64,000 nt of DNA from Pseudozyma flocculosa PF-1 (lineage: Eukaryota; Basidiomycota; Ustilaginomycetes; Ustilaginales; Ustilaginaceae). Position numbers and translations under genes: made by a program. The stretch is from the NCBI RefSeq assembly GCF_000417875.1, contig NW_006920874.1, forward strand, positions 365,418 to 429,417, given 5' to 3'. The notes under the pieces are model-generated. The model was not told the origin of the DNA. It did no database searches and saw only the letters and a program-made list of their open reading frames with translations. Below, piece by piece: positions 1-10,176 of this stretch. Each line of letters starts with the position of its first letter. Position 1 is the first letter of the stretch.

Positions 1-565
1 CAGAACGTGGTATGCAGGGTATCGTCGGGGTAGTGCGGTGTAGGATTCGATTGGTCAAGGGAGGGGGATGGGATGATGGTCTATGGTGATGGAGCTGGTG
101 CGTCGCGAGGGAGGCCCTAGGTGCGAGCGAGGGTCGAGGGTGGTGATGGTGGCGGCGGCCGAGGTGGCGAAAGTGACACGCAACACCGGCCCCTCGAGGC
201 GAGCCAACAGGCAGGCAGGCCCAGGCAGGCCAAGCCAAGCCCACAGGCCAAAAAGTCGCGCAGCCAGGCCAGCCAACAGGACAGCGCGTCGCGGTGAGAG
301 CTCGAAAAAGCCACACAGGCACAGGGCTGGCAAGTGGAGGTCAGGCTGGCAGAGAGGGGGGCCCGCCACGCCGCTTCACCGCCTCTTCGCCTGCATCCGC
401 GTCCCTCCGGCAGCGTGGCCAGACAAGGCATAGGAGGCCACGCCTCGACGCCCTCATCGAGCAGACAGGACCTCGACCTCGCCTCAATCCAATCGCAAGA
501 CATCGCACATGGTTGCACTCGACCACCCGACCTGGATGCAAAGCGACGCGCACAATACGGCCTGA
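1..565. other. Intergenic, no gene seen
   Basis: This lies downstream of the CENP-I gene, which ends at 566. The open frames on both strands here are low in complexity and match nothing I know. Positions 200-270 are dense in CAGGC/CCAGGC words, a pattern that recurs in other intergenic spaces of this window. Confidence 0.6.
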
Positions 566-3500
566 CTACACGTCCATCGTAACCGACGCCTCGTTCCCGG
601 CGGCCGGCGGCTGCGGCTGCGGCTGCGGCTGCTGGGGCGGCGGCGGCGGTGGGGCAGCGTGGTAGTTGCGCAGCGAGTTCTTGATAAAGTCGTCGAGGCC
701 GCGCATCCCGCCCTCGCCCAGCCAGTCGAGCAGATGCCGCCGGTACTCTTTCGACGTCCAGTCGGCCGGGATGCCGCGCTGCTTGGCCCGTTGCAGCAGT
801 CGCGGCGTCACCGGCCCGCGGATCCAGCCCTTCTGCCGCCGCGGGGTACCGTGTCGCCGGCAGTAGTCGTTGAGGAATCGGTCAGAGAGGTTGGCAAAGC
901 ACGCGTGGTGCGTGATCGACGACGAGAGATGCAGCCCCGGGCCCCTCTCCTGGCTTTGCGCCTTGAGCTCGGCGATGACGTCCCTGCTCAGCGTCAATCG
1001 TCGTGGAAAAGGTCGGCCAGAGAGGTCAGCAAGCGAGCAGCCGGACAGCCGGGCAAGCAGGTAACCACCGGCGCTCCCACTCACTCATCAAAGCCAAGCC
1101 GAGGCGCATCGTTGTCGAGAGCCTCGTCAAACGCCTTGCCCCTCCAGATAAAGTTGACCAGCACTGTGACGGCCTTGTTGAGCGATGCCGCCTGGTCGCC
1201 TGCAAAGTAGTCGGCCTGGAGCGTACGGAGGACGCGGTCGTGCTTGGCGGCGGTCCTGCCGGGCGCCGGTACCTTGTGCACCTCGTGCGAGCGCCGCATC
1301 TGCTGCATCAGGCCCGCCAGCCTCGACAGCGGCATCGGCGACGTGGCGCAGCACGAAAAGGCGTAGAACGCCAGCGGGGATATCATGTAGACGCCGTGGA
1401 GGCCGCACAGGGGCCCGGCCAGGACCTCGTAGCAGGACAGCGCGGCGTGCTCGACGACGACCGAGCGCGGGTATCGCAGCAGCGCCTCGGTCGCCATGCC
1501 GTCCAGCGTCGCCGCCGTGTGCGAGATGGTCTCAAAGTAGTCGACCTGTTCATCGAGCGCAGAGATGCCCCAGCGTCTGCAAGGTTTGTGGAGGCAGATG
1601 CTCTCCATCGTCAGCGTTCGCCTGTCAGGACTCCAAAGAACCGCCGCCGACATCACTCACACGCTCGCTTTGCGGTCGAGCCTCCGTACGATCTGCGACC
1701 AGTCGCGCTTGGCCCACCTCTGCAGCATCTTGGCCAGCGCCTCGACGATGTTGGCTACCGCCGTCTCACCCAAGACTGGCGCAAGGCAGAGCTGCCGCAG
1801 CGGTCCGATCACGAGATCGTCGAACACTGGAGACGGTCGATAGGAACGGCAACAAAGTCAGCCAGTCGTGCAAGCGCTGGAACCGGCATCGGAATCCGAC
1901 TCACCAATCCAGGATCGGGGCTTCAGTAGAGGGACGAACGAGACGATCTCTGCACACAGCGCATCCCAACCGCGGTCCCACGGTGACGAGGGCGCTGCGG
2001 CCACGTCGGCCAGGCCCCGCAGCACTTGGCAGATGGTCTCCTCGAAGCGCGACGGGATCTCGTTGGCGACGTCAAACGTCTGCAAGGCCCGCAGGAGCAG
2101 GCTCGCCAGGCGGTTATGGGCGGACTGGTTCGCGGGCAGCCGTATCCGGTTTCCGCCCCCCAGCCCAGGCTGCTCGCGTCCGCCTTCGGCGCCTGCCTTT
2201 GATTGGCCCAGGCCGACTTCGTCGCGCACCACGCTCTCGAGCCAGTCGGAGAGGCGCACCCAGCAGTAGTCAGAGGCCTTGGCGTCGGACACTGCTCCGT
2301 CCTGGCTGAGCGAGACGTCGTTGGTGATGGTCGCACCCGACAGCACGGCCACCCGCGTCAGCCGCGCCCCAAAAGTCGGCGCCAGCATCGCGGCCACCTG
2401 CGATGGCAGCGTCAGCCGATCCAGGCTGTGAGCGAGGTGCCGCAGCGACGACAGCTCCGTGATGAGCGACGGCAACGTCCCGAGCGTCTTGTTGAGGGAC
2501 GTCTGCGGCTGGATCGTGACGAGGTTGGGAAGCGCGGCCAGAGGCAGCTTCGAGGCCTCAATCTCGGTGCTCGTCTTGGTGCTCGCGTCGAGCGAGACGC
2601 GCGCTCGCTTGGCAGGCCTGGCCCGGTCCCCGGCCGCCGCCTTGCCCTGGTCATCGTCATCGTTGTCGGACTCGAGCTTTTCGCCGTTGGCCCTGCGCGC
2701 ATGCCTGGCATGACAGCGCAGCACGCGTCCAACCCAATCGTTGTCGGGGAACTTGAGGCCAGGCACGCCGTTGGAGCCCACGCTCGATGCACTGCCAGAC
2801 CCGCCGACGAGCTCGGGGAAGAGGAGATCAGGGTAGAAGTTTGCGTACACTGACAAGAGGGCAGAGAGGCCCGTCTCGGCGGCAAAGTTGGCCCGCAGCG
2901 ACATGCTTGTGTCGGATGGCGGCGGCAGAGGCTGCTGTCAGCCTCGAACGCGGACTGGAGGCACGTTGCAGCACTTCGGACTCACAGCTTCGAGATGCGG
3001 TAGTGCTTGACGTGCTTTCGCTTCGTCACCTTGCACAGCAGGTAGCAGAGGTGGGGTCTGTCGTGCGCGAGCGGACCGTCGGCAGTGGGAGAGCACGGTG
3101 TGTTCAGGACACTCTGCCCGGGGATTGGAGAGCGGTCCTCGTCTGCGCTGGGAGGCATCTCTTACCTCAGAGCCTGGTAGTCGAGGAAGTGGAAGAGCAC
3201 GCCGTAGCACCTCTGCAGCGTGGCACGGGCGGCCAGGGTGAGGTACGTGGTCGGAAGAGCGCCGCCGAGCTCGCTCGGATGCTTTGGCTCCGCGCCCTCT
3301 TCAGATGGCTCCAGCGTCGCTGCCAGGTTGAGCGGCACCGGAGGCGAGTCGAGCAACACGCATAAGAGCCTGATGGCCGCAACCTGTGAGGACCAGCGTC
3401 GAGACAGGGCGAAGGCAGCCGGCAGAGTGGATGTCAGGAGCGCCGTCAAGGAGCGTGGGCATATACGGGAGAACTTTGCCGCCCAAATCGACCCACCTGG

Positions 3501-3943
3501 ACTCGAATGTCGACCTTGACTCGATCCGGGCCGATCTTGCTGGACGAGGATTCGTCGACGGGATCGTCCCGCGAGACGGTGGATATGCCGGCGTCCGCCT
3601 CGACCTTTGTCCCAGGGTTGGGCCCGAGGCAGGCGAGCACGGCGTAGACCAGGTCGCTGCCGAGCCTGGTGCCGGGTGCTGGCACGATGGACCGGAGGAT
3701 GGATGCGGCAGCGCTGGCCTTGGGCGGCTTGCGGTTGAGCGCGGCCCTCTTCCTGCTGCTGCTGCCGCAGAGCGCGAGGTTGAGGAGCCTTTGGCACTGC
3801 GATGCGTCGAAGCCGTAAGAGATGGCGTGGCGCTGCAAGCCCTCGAGCTCGCCTTTTAGCGCCGCAGCAGTCGAGCCCGAAGAGAGGGCATGGGCGACGG
3901 CCGAGATGGCCTCGTCTCCGCGATCCGGGGCGGTGGCTGGCAT
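566..3943 (-). CDS. mis6: Inner kinetochore protein CENP-I / Mis6 family
   Basis: This is a predicted centromere protein I, part of the constitutive centromere-associated network (Mis6/Ctf3) that helps keep CENP-A chromatin at the centromere. I read seven exons: 3943-3497, 3383-3166, 3057-2986, 2905-1905, 1826-1661, 1576-1085 and 983-566. All phases join, giving 937 aa. Family features seen: an N-terminal 'GFDASQCQRLLNLALCGS...RSIVPAPG' block (about aa 45-95), 'LQRCYGVLFHFLDYQALR' at the end of exon 2, 'PHLCYLLCKVTKRKHVKHYR' in exon 3 (about aa 223-242), and 'LSALLSVYANFYPDLLFPEL' at the start of exon 4. These follow the order of vertebrate CENP-I (LYxxTKxxxVKxFR, then ALLSLYKxFxPxL). The C-terminus is a Pro/Gln-rich tail absent from core CENP-I. 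Donors are GTGAGT four times, GTGGGT and GTAAGA. The family is confident; the exact ends of the small exons are less so. Human CENP-I is shorter (about 750 aa). Confidence 0.85.
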
Positions 3944-4369
3944 GTCGGCCTGGCCCAGGTCTACCTATGATGTGGCAGCGTCGGACGTGTAGCGAAGGAT
4001 CGTGGCTTTCGTGGTGACGGTGTGCGATGCCGGTGGTCGAGGTACGATGGTGGTGGTGGTGGCAGGCGATGATGGCGTCGAGGGCGAAAAGCTGCGCCGG
4101 GGCTGTGCGTGTTGCTCTCTACTGTCCTCCACCTGGCTTCCAGCCTGGGCCCTCCCGTGCCCAAGGCGCGTCGCGTGGACTGCCAACTCGACTTTGGCAG
4201 CAAAACACATTTCAGACTGAAGCTGCAGCCGAGGCACTGATATTTCCCTGGCCAGCCGCGGGGACCCACACGGCACCGAGGACACGAGGCGAGCACAGAC
4301 ACACACCCAACCGGACAACGAGGCGTGGGAAATGATATCACATTCCAGTAGGGAAGAGAGAGGGCCAGG

Positions 4370-4600
4370 GATCGGGAAAGCGGTCATCCCTCCCGTCCAC
4401 AGGGGGAGGCGGAAGCGGGGGAAAGTGGCACCCCACCCGTCCGAGGACAGGAAGAGGCGGGAGAGGGAAAGGGGATGGGGAAGGGGGATCGGGACCGGGA
4501 CCGGAACAGCAGTCTTCCCTCCCCGTGCACTGGGGAGAGGCGGGAGCGGGGAAATAGAGGCATCCCCCCGCTCCAGCTCGGGGAGGCGGAGGGGGACAAA
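4370..4600. repeat. G/C-rich degenerate tandem repeat with hairpins, about 116 bp period
   Basis: Two related units begin with GGATCGGGA at 4370 and 4486. Each continues into a CCCTCCC(C)GT-CAC-GGGGAG hairpin followed by GGCGG(A/G)AGCGGGG and AAA. Each unit also holds a shorter half-copy (around 4432 and 4564) with the same CCC...GGG layout. The second unit adds a duplicated GGGACC. The purine/pyrimidine skew and hairpins are visible directly; no function is known. Confidence 0.6.
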
Positions 4601-4623
4601 CACATATTCCGCCGAAGGACGGG

Positions 4624-4765
4624 AGGGAAGGGCTTTTTTAGGCCGAGTCTTTAAAGTGGTCGCCAGCCACTTGGGGCGGATCCAGCCACTCTTGGGCGAT
4701 CCAGCCACCGGGGGGAAGGGATTTTTTTAGGCCGAATCTTTAAAGTGGTCGCCAGCCACTGGGGG
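4624..4765. repeat. Pair of near-identical 52-bp direct repeats, 89 bp apart
   Basis: Copies at about 4624-4676 and 4713-4765 share GGGAAGGG, a T run, AGGCCGA(G/A)TCTTTAAAGT and GGTCGCCAGCCACT, with only a few differences. The words CCAGCCAC and GCGATCCAGCCAC recur between them. The high identity against a degenerate background suggests a recent duplication or a conserved sub-repeat. Confidence 0.8.
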
Positions 4766-4940
4766 ATTATTTTGTGTGCTCGCTCGCAGGCGGCTGTCTG
4801 AGGGGAGAGAAGGGAAGAAGCAAAAGGGACGAAGGTTAGGCCTATATACCTTTGCAGCCGGTCCTTCCCCCCCTCCCCGAGGGGGGCCCACCGGCGTGCT
4901 CTGCAGGGGCCAGAGAGCCCGCTGCAGGAAGGGGAGGGAA

Positions 4941-4997
4941 AAAAAAACTACGTGCATCCCCGTCTGATCTCGGTGGGCACAAGCACGTAGTTTTTTT
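4941..4997. repeat. Perfect 15-bp inverted repeat
   Basis: The left arm AAAAAAACTACGTGC (4941-4955) is exactly complementary to the right arm GCACGTAGTTTTTTT (4983-4997), with a 27-bp spacer. The match extends by GGG/CCC if two extra A residues are allowed on the left. The right arm is also the start of the first unit of the next tandem repeat. Confidence 0.85.
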
Positions 4998-5262
4998 CCC
5001 GGATTTAAGCGATTTGGCGCGCGCAGCGCGGATCAGCAGCGAGTGCACGTAATTAAGTCAGGCACGGATCTAAGGCCACACTGGCCCTGCCAGACCGCGA
5101 GCGCGCGCGGATCAGAACGAGATGCACGTAATTTCTTTTACGGATTTAAGCCCCTGTCCCCCGCCAGAGCAGGCGCGGATCAAACCCGCGTGCACGTAAT
5201 TTTCCATCCGGATTTAAGGCTCGCCGGCCGCCCGCCCGCGGTTTTCCAAACCGGATCCAAGC
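4983..5262 (+). repeat. Irregular tandem repeat, 4-5 units of 62-79 bp
   Basis: The shared start word GCACGTA occurs at 4983, 5045, 5124 and 5192. Each is followed by an A/T run, then CGGAT(T/C)TAAG, then a G/C-rich stretch and GCGCGGATCA before the next unit. A fifth, decayed unit (AAACCGGATCCAAG) lies near 5248. Periods are 62, 79 and 68 bp. A TATA-like GATATAAT follows at 5286. The arrangement of repeats followed by a TATA-like box resembles the U3 part of an LTR, but no matching partner LTR, primer-binding site or target duplication was found. Confidence 0.75.
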
Positions 5263-5458
5263 CCAAGGGCGGCCGGCTCGAAAGGGATATAATCCTACCC
5301 TTCCTCCGTTCCCCCCCTTCCTTCCCTTCTTCCTTCTCCCAGGGCAAGCGGCAGCGGCCCCCCACTAGGACAACGAGCGGCATCGACCCTAGCAATACGG
5401 CGGCAGCCGACCACAAAATAAATCCCAAGTCAGCGGCAGCAGACTTTCCCCCGCCCAG

Positions 5459-5570
5459 GGCAGCTGGCAGCAGCCCTGGGCAATCCTGTCCTCGGCAGCT
5501 GGCAGCAGCCCTGGACGACCCATCCACCCCTCCCTCCCTCCCCGTTCGGGGCCGTTGGCAACAACCCCGG
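5459..5570 (+). repeat. GGCAGCTGGCAGCAGCCCTGG repeat
   Basis: Two copies of a 21-bp word, differing little if at all, begin at 5459 and 5494 (period 35). A degenerate third copy (GGCCGTTGGCAACAACCCCGG) begins at 5550. The word has internal self-complementarity (CAGGGC...GCCCTG). Confidence 0.75.
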
Positions 5571-6593
5571 ACGCCCCGTCATTCACAATCCATTGCATCG
5601 TCAGTCAGGCCGTCTTTGCGCTGCTACAGTGTACCCTGCTGGCTAACGGCACGACCGAGGAAGCGGCGGAGCGCGGAGCGGATGGATATCCCTGCAGGCG
5701 CGTGGTCGACGACGGTGTCGCGCCATCGCTCTGTCCGGCCCTGCTCTGGCCGACCCGACCCAGCCGCGCGTCGCGTCGCACCGACCCGCGTTGAAATGGA
5801 TGGGTGGGGAATCGCGTCGCACCGACCAAAGTTGGAATCGATGGATGCGAACCGCGTCGCGCCGAGCGGCCTGGCGTTGGAATCGAGCGGCCTCGACGCG
5901 CCGGCATGAACACCCTCGACTCGCTCGACCGTCCCTGCCCACGCAGAGTGTCCTCACCGGGAAGCTTTGCACTCGTTTGAGGGAGTCGAGAGACCCGACG
6001 CAGGGCAGCTCGCTTCTGAGTGGGAGGTATCACCATGGCGGCCAGCAGAGGGTTGCGAAGCCGGGTGGAAGCGACTCTTCGAAGCGCAAGGCTGCACCTC
6101 CTACCACCCCGGGCTGGCCGTACGGCATTCCTGCTGGTAGGGCGGACGAGACCGTGCTACGGCTGCCGTTTCGGCAGCGCACCCGGACGGCATCGAAAAT
6201 GCGAGGCAGGGGAGAGAGCAACGTGGCGCCGGATGGACTGGAGCGCCCCGTTGCCTGCCGTTGCCAAGAGCATTACGGCGGCAGTTGAGAGCAGCAAGCA
6301 TCATCGAGTTGCTGCGTGCGCCTCGGCGCCTGCTTGTCCGTCTCGAGAGCATCAGCCATGCTCTCGCAGACGGCAACTCTGGCTCCCCCTCGACCTCTAC
6401 CTCTACCGAGACAGCCATGACAGCACAGCCGAGCAGCAGCACCAGTTTGGGATCAGTCTAAACAACGCGAATGCATTGCGAGCCAAGTCGAGGCTACCTT
6501 TTTTAGGACAAAGGACGAGAAGGGAATCGTGACAAGTGCGAGGGGGGAATCGTGGAAGATTGAATCGTACAAGACATGCCATGCCAGGCGGGA

Positions 6594-8519
6594 TCAGAGG
6601 ACGGGCGGGGGCGTGAACCAGCTGGGAGCGTTGAGGATGATGGCGAAGAGGCATCCGGAGATGAGGCCGGCGATGGGCAGCGTCAGGACCCAGGAGAAGA
6701 AGATCCAGCCGAGCATGCGCCAGTTGAAGCTGCGAATGTTGCCCTCGCACAGCGACACGGCCAGCGTGGCTCCGGTGATGGACTGGGTCGACGAGACGGG
6801 CAGGCCGAGGAGCGCAGCGACGACGACGGTGATCGACGCACCAAACTCCATCGAGAAGCCGCGCGAGGGCGAGTGCATCGTCAGACGGTTGCCCAGCACC
6901 GACATGAGGCGCCACCCCTGGATGCCCAGGCCGAGCACGATGCCGATACCGCCAAAGGCGAGGATCCAGACGGGGACGTCGGCCTTGTCCGAGGGGAACA
7001 GGCTCGTCGACCAGACGTAGTAGACGGCGGCGAGCGGGCCGACGCTGTTGCTGACGTCGCCGGCGCCGTGCGAGAACGACATGGTGCAGGCGGTCATGAC
7101 CTGCATGAACGAGAAGAGGTGCTCGACCTTGTTGTCGTACTGCTCTGCCACGTCGTGCATTTGCTTGAGCTTGAGCTGCTCCTTGGCGCTGCCCGCCGCC
7201 TGGACGGCGTGGATGTCGGTGCGCAGGCCGGCGCTGAGCTGGTACCAGAGCCAAGGCAGCGCGTTGTAGCGGAAGATGGTGTAAAGGTTCCAAGGCTCGA
7301 GCGGGTTGCCGTCAAAGGTGCGGTACTTGGGAGGGGTGGGGCGGCCGGAGATGACGCCGTCGTTGCTGTCGCGGGCCAGGTCGGCCTCGACCTTGGCCAG
7401 CTGCGACGGGTGCGCCGCGGGCTCGTCGGCGGGCGAGATCTCCTTTTCGCTGCCGCTGACGCTGTTGCCCGAGGGCTCAGTGGCGCTAGCCTCGACGTCG
7501 GTGCGGTCGGCGACGGGGTTGGCCTGCTCCTTGAGGTGGTCAAAGTCGTGGACGCGGTAGTCGGGCACAGCCATGTCGGCGGTGACGGCGTCGGCGGGCG
7601 CGGCTCGCCTCCAGAGCAGCGGGCCCATGAACATGTGGTACCACTTGAGCGTGTAGTCGCCCTTGACGACCTTGCTGTACACGTACGGCAGCCAGAAGGT
7701 GATGGCGATGCCGGCGACGCCGACACCCGTGAGGATGATGGCGGGGGCGAGGGTGGTGTCGGGCAGGTCGTCGAGGTTGAGCGAGGGCGAGCCCTTGACG
7801 ATGACGGCGGCGGTCAGGATGCAGCCGACGGCGAAGAAGTAAAAGGGGGCGGTGATGAGGCCAATCTTGACGGGGTTCTTGGAGCGCAGCACGACAAATT
7901 TGGTGAAGAGGAACGTGATGGCCGCGAAACCGCCGGCGACGCAGGGTGCGATGGCCCACGAGGCAAAGATCGAGGCGACGCCGTCCCAGCCCCACTGGAC
8001 ACCGGCGCCCGTGCCGGCGGCGGCGATGCCGACGCCAATGACGGAGCCGACGGTGGTGTGGGTGGTCGATACGGGCATGGCGTTCCTGGTGGCAAAGGTG
8101 AGCCACGAGGCCGAGCCGATGATGGCGCAGGTGAAGCCGAGCATGGCGACGGCGGCGTTGCCGTTGAAGACATCGAGGTCGATGATGTCGTTCTTGATCG
8201 TCGAGGCGACTCGGGCGCCGACCAGCACCGCGCCCAGGAACTCGCAGACGGCGGCGGCCAGCATCGCCTGACGGAACGTCAGACTCTTGGACGAGACGCT
8301 GGTGGCGAACGAGTTGGCCACACTGGAGCGGCGAGGGCGAGGGGGGGAAAAAGCGAGGAGCGCACGATGGTCTCAGCAAAGAGGCCCGCGGGCAAATTTG
8401 CGACAAAGAGCCCCAAGGCAAGGCAGCACTCACTCGTTGGCACCAATTCCCCACGAGGTGACAAAGGCACCGATCATGGAGAAGGCGAAGAGGTAGTCGA
8501 AATCGTGGTACTTTGGCAT
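6594..8519 (-). CDS. PHO89: Na+/inorganic phosphate symporter, PiT family (Pho89/Pho-4 type)
   Basis: This is a predicted plasma-membrane sodium-coupled phosphate importer of 604 aa. Exon 1 (8519-8434) encodes 28 residues, 'FDYLFAFSMIGAFVTSWGIG', and joins by a GTGAGT intron to exon 2 (8322-6594), rebuilding the PiT signature GANDVANSFATSVSSK (about aa 26-41). The inverted second signature, SFSHGAGDVSNSVGPLAAVY, lies at about aa 444-463. Other PiT landmarks are PVSTTHTTVGSVIGVG (about aa 112-127) and GLPVSSTQSITGATLAVS near the C-terminus. A hydrophilic loop at about aa 250-400 separates the two membrane halves, as in other Pho89/PiT proteins. The promoter region upstream of 8519 contains CACGTG sites, consistent with Pho4-type phosphate control, but that is inference. 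There is no sign of damage. Confidence 0.95.
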
Positions 8520-8988
8520 CTTGGGCGACTTCTGACGGTTCCGCGTCGGCCGGTGGGGAGGGTGTTAGGGTCGGAAGGAGGGAGAGGGGGTCGGAGGTGA
8601 CCAGAGGGTGTCGTGAGGTGAGGGGACAGACCGTCAGACAGTGGTCGCGGCGCTTGCCCTTTTGTACCGTCGTCGATCCTGTGGCAATGAACGACCGGTA
8701 GGTGGATCGAGTCGGCGGCGGCGGAGGCGGACGTTGGTTGCTGTAGACCGACCGACTCTACCTAGCTTGCAAACGTCCGAGGCGTCGTGGCCGCCCAAGG
8801 GTCGGGCATCCTGGATCCGCCCTCCAGCGCCTGCTGCCGTAGGATCGATCCGCTTGCGTTTCGTTCTTCGCCTGCCAAGGATATCCTCGTGCGCACCCGC
8901 TTCGCGATCTCGTTGGTGGCGGGTACAGTAGTACGTAGGACAGGCGGGCGTTTCCCTATTTAGCCCATCGAAAGCGTCTTTGGCATCG

Positions 8989-8994
8989 CACGTG
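8989..8994. promoter_or_regulatory. Candidate Pho4-type E-box CACGTG
   Basis: CACGTG lies within the 10-bp palindrome CGCACGTGCG, about 470 bp upstream of the PHO89 start codon. Pho4 and related bHLH factors bind this core and activate PHO89 in yeasts. Its use here is inferred from sequence and position only. Confidence 0.4.
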
Positions 8995-9975
8995 CGAGCC
9001 AGGAACCAGTCGGACGGCGGACGGCCATCGTGGATCCGCGATTTGACGTCGTTGTGGTGTCGCCTCCCCGCATGACGAGAAGAAACGAGCAGCAGGGGTC
9101 GTCGACGGTGCAGAACAGAAGCAAGCAGCGGCTGCAGGGGAGGGACGAGAGGGAGGCAGGGGCAGAGGGACGAGGCCTGGAAGGGGCAACGCAACTGCCC
9201 GTCGCTACGAGTGCGTGCTGTCTTCCAGCCCGGCAGGCAGGCAGGCCGGCAGGAGCGGATGAGGGGGCGCGGGGCGGAGGCGGAAGCCACCGGGGAAATC
9301 GGGGGGAGGCGGTCGCGTGGCAAAATGCCCCTGCCCTGCTCAATTTCCGTCGATTTCGACGCGGCGCCAAGAAAATCCACCTGCCTGTTTTCCTGGCAGC
9401 GCGCCGCGGCGGGTGCGGGATGCGGGCAGTTTGGCAGTCGTCGACATGCGAGCGACGCTAAGGTCAAAAAGGCTTGGCAAGCAGCCTTGGCAAAGGCAGG
9501 CTCTAGTTAGTCTAGGCGTGCTCCCGCCCACCCTCTCCTGGCCAGCAGCAGCTCGGTGTCATCGTCGCTTGCCGGAATCCTGGCTTCTGCTCGACACGAC
9601 CATGCATCGTCTGCCATGATGCCGCTCGCTCGCCCGCTCCGGTCCGCACGGCGACTTTCTTCGGGCGCCCCTCCCCCTGCCGGCGTAAAAATTGCATCCC
9701 AGCGCCCAACGCCGAGGCTGGCCTGCTCGCGTGAGCGCAGCCCCCTCTTGGCCTGGCCCGCCCCGTACCCAGCATGGCTTGCCAAGATCCTCGACCTGCC
9801 CGCCGTTCGACCACCAAGCAGTAGGTGCCCACTGTACGCCCGTCCCTCCGCCCGTGACTGTACTGTAGACGACCATCTGGACCCAACACCGCCAAGACTT
9901 TGGTCGAGCGAACGTGTTCGTCGGTCCACCCCCCCATGAACGGTCCTTCGCTTGCTCACAAGGTGTCCATCGACA

Positions 9976-9981
9976 CACGTG
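9976..9981. promoter_or_regulatory. Candidate Pho4-type E-box CACGTGGG
   Basis: CACGTG is followed by GG (CACGTGGG, the high-affinity form known for yeast Pho4). It lies about 1.46 kb upstream of the PHO89 start, farther than usual for fungal promoters, so this is weaker than the proximal site. Confidence 0.25.
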
Positions 9982-10162
9982 GGGTTGATCCATCGTCGTG
10001 TGGTCCGGTCCCGTCCGCTTCTGCCGCAGGTTGCGGCCGGTGGCAAAAGGGGCCATCCCGGTCAGAGTGAGGTTGGCGACCGTCGCGGGTGTATCGGGTT
10101 GAGAGTCGATCCGATCCATCCACTCCGCCACGAGATCAGCGATGGCGAGAAAGAGGTCCTGT

Positions 10163-10176
10163 AGGTACCGGTACCT
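10163..10176. repeat. 14-bp perfect palindrome AGGTACCGGTACCT
   Basis: The sequence equals its own reverse complement. Related words (AGGTACTTGCC at about 10338, CGGTACCTACGGTACTTGCC at about 10388) follow within 240 bp, making a small GGTAC cluster. Its role is unknown. Confidence 0.6.

Larger units (their letters stand above)
3944..6593. other. Repeat-rich intergenic region
   Basis: This space lies upstream of the CENP-I start and downstream of PHO89. No open frame here resembles a known protein. About 4370-5570 contains four different repeat sets and one inverted repeat, listed separately. It has TATA-like stretches at about 4848 (CTATATAC) and 5286 (GATATAAT). Positions 5700-5900 carry degenerate copies of GCGTCGCACCGACC-type words, and 5900-6530 shows nothing I can name. 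T and A runs are much commoner here than in the surrounding DNA, suggesting inserted or differently evolved sequence. Confidence 0.6.

Noticed and set aside
1767..1775. GGTGAGAC as a CENP-I donor
   Set aside because: Reading on gives coherent helical sequence (ANIVEALAKMLQRWAKRDW) up to a better GTGAGT donor at 1660.
3474..3496. A 23-nt intron in CENP-I that also restores the frame
   Set aside because: Too short for splicing and without a branch site. The same donor with the CACAG acceptor at 3384 keeps the phase, leaves family-like residues on both sides and has branch-like CTGAC.
6576..8600. 674-aa open frame on the + strand across PHO89
   Set aside because: It is the antisense of a confident transporter gene; the product is acidic/Gly-rich and matches nothing. 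Long antisense frames are expected from G/C-rich third codon positions.
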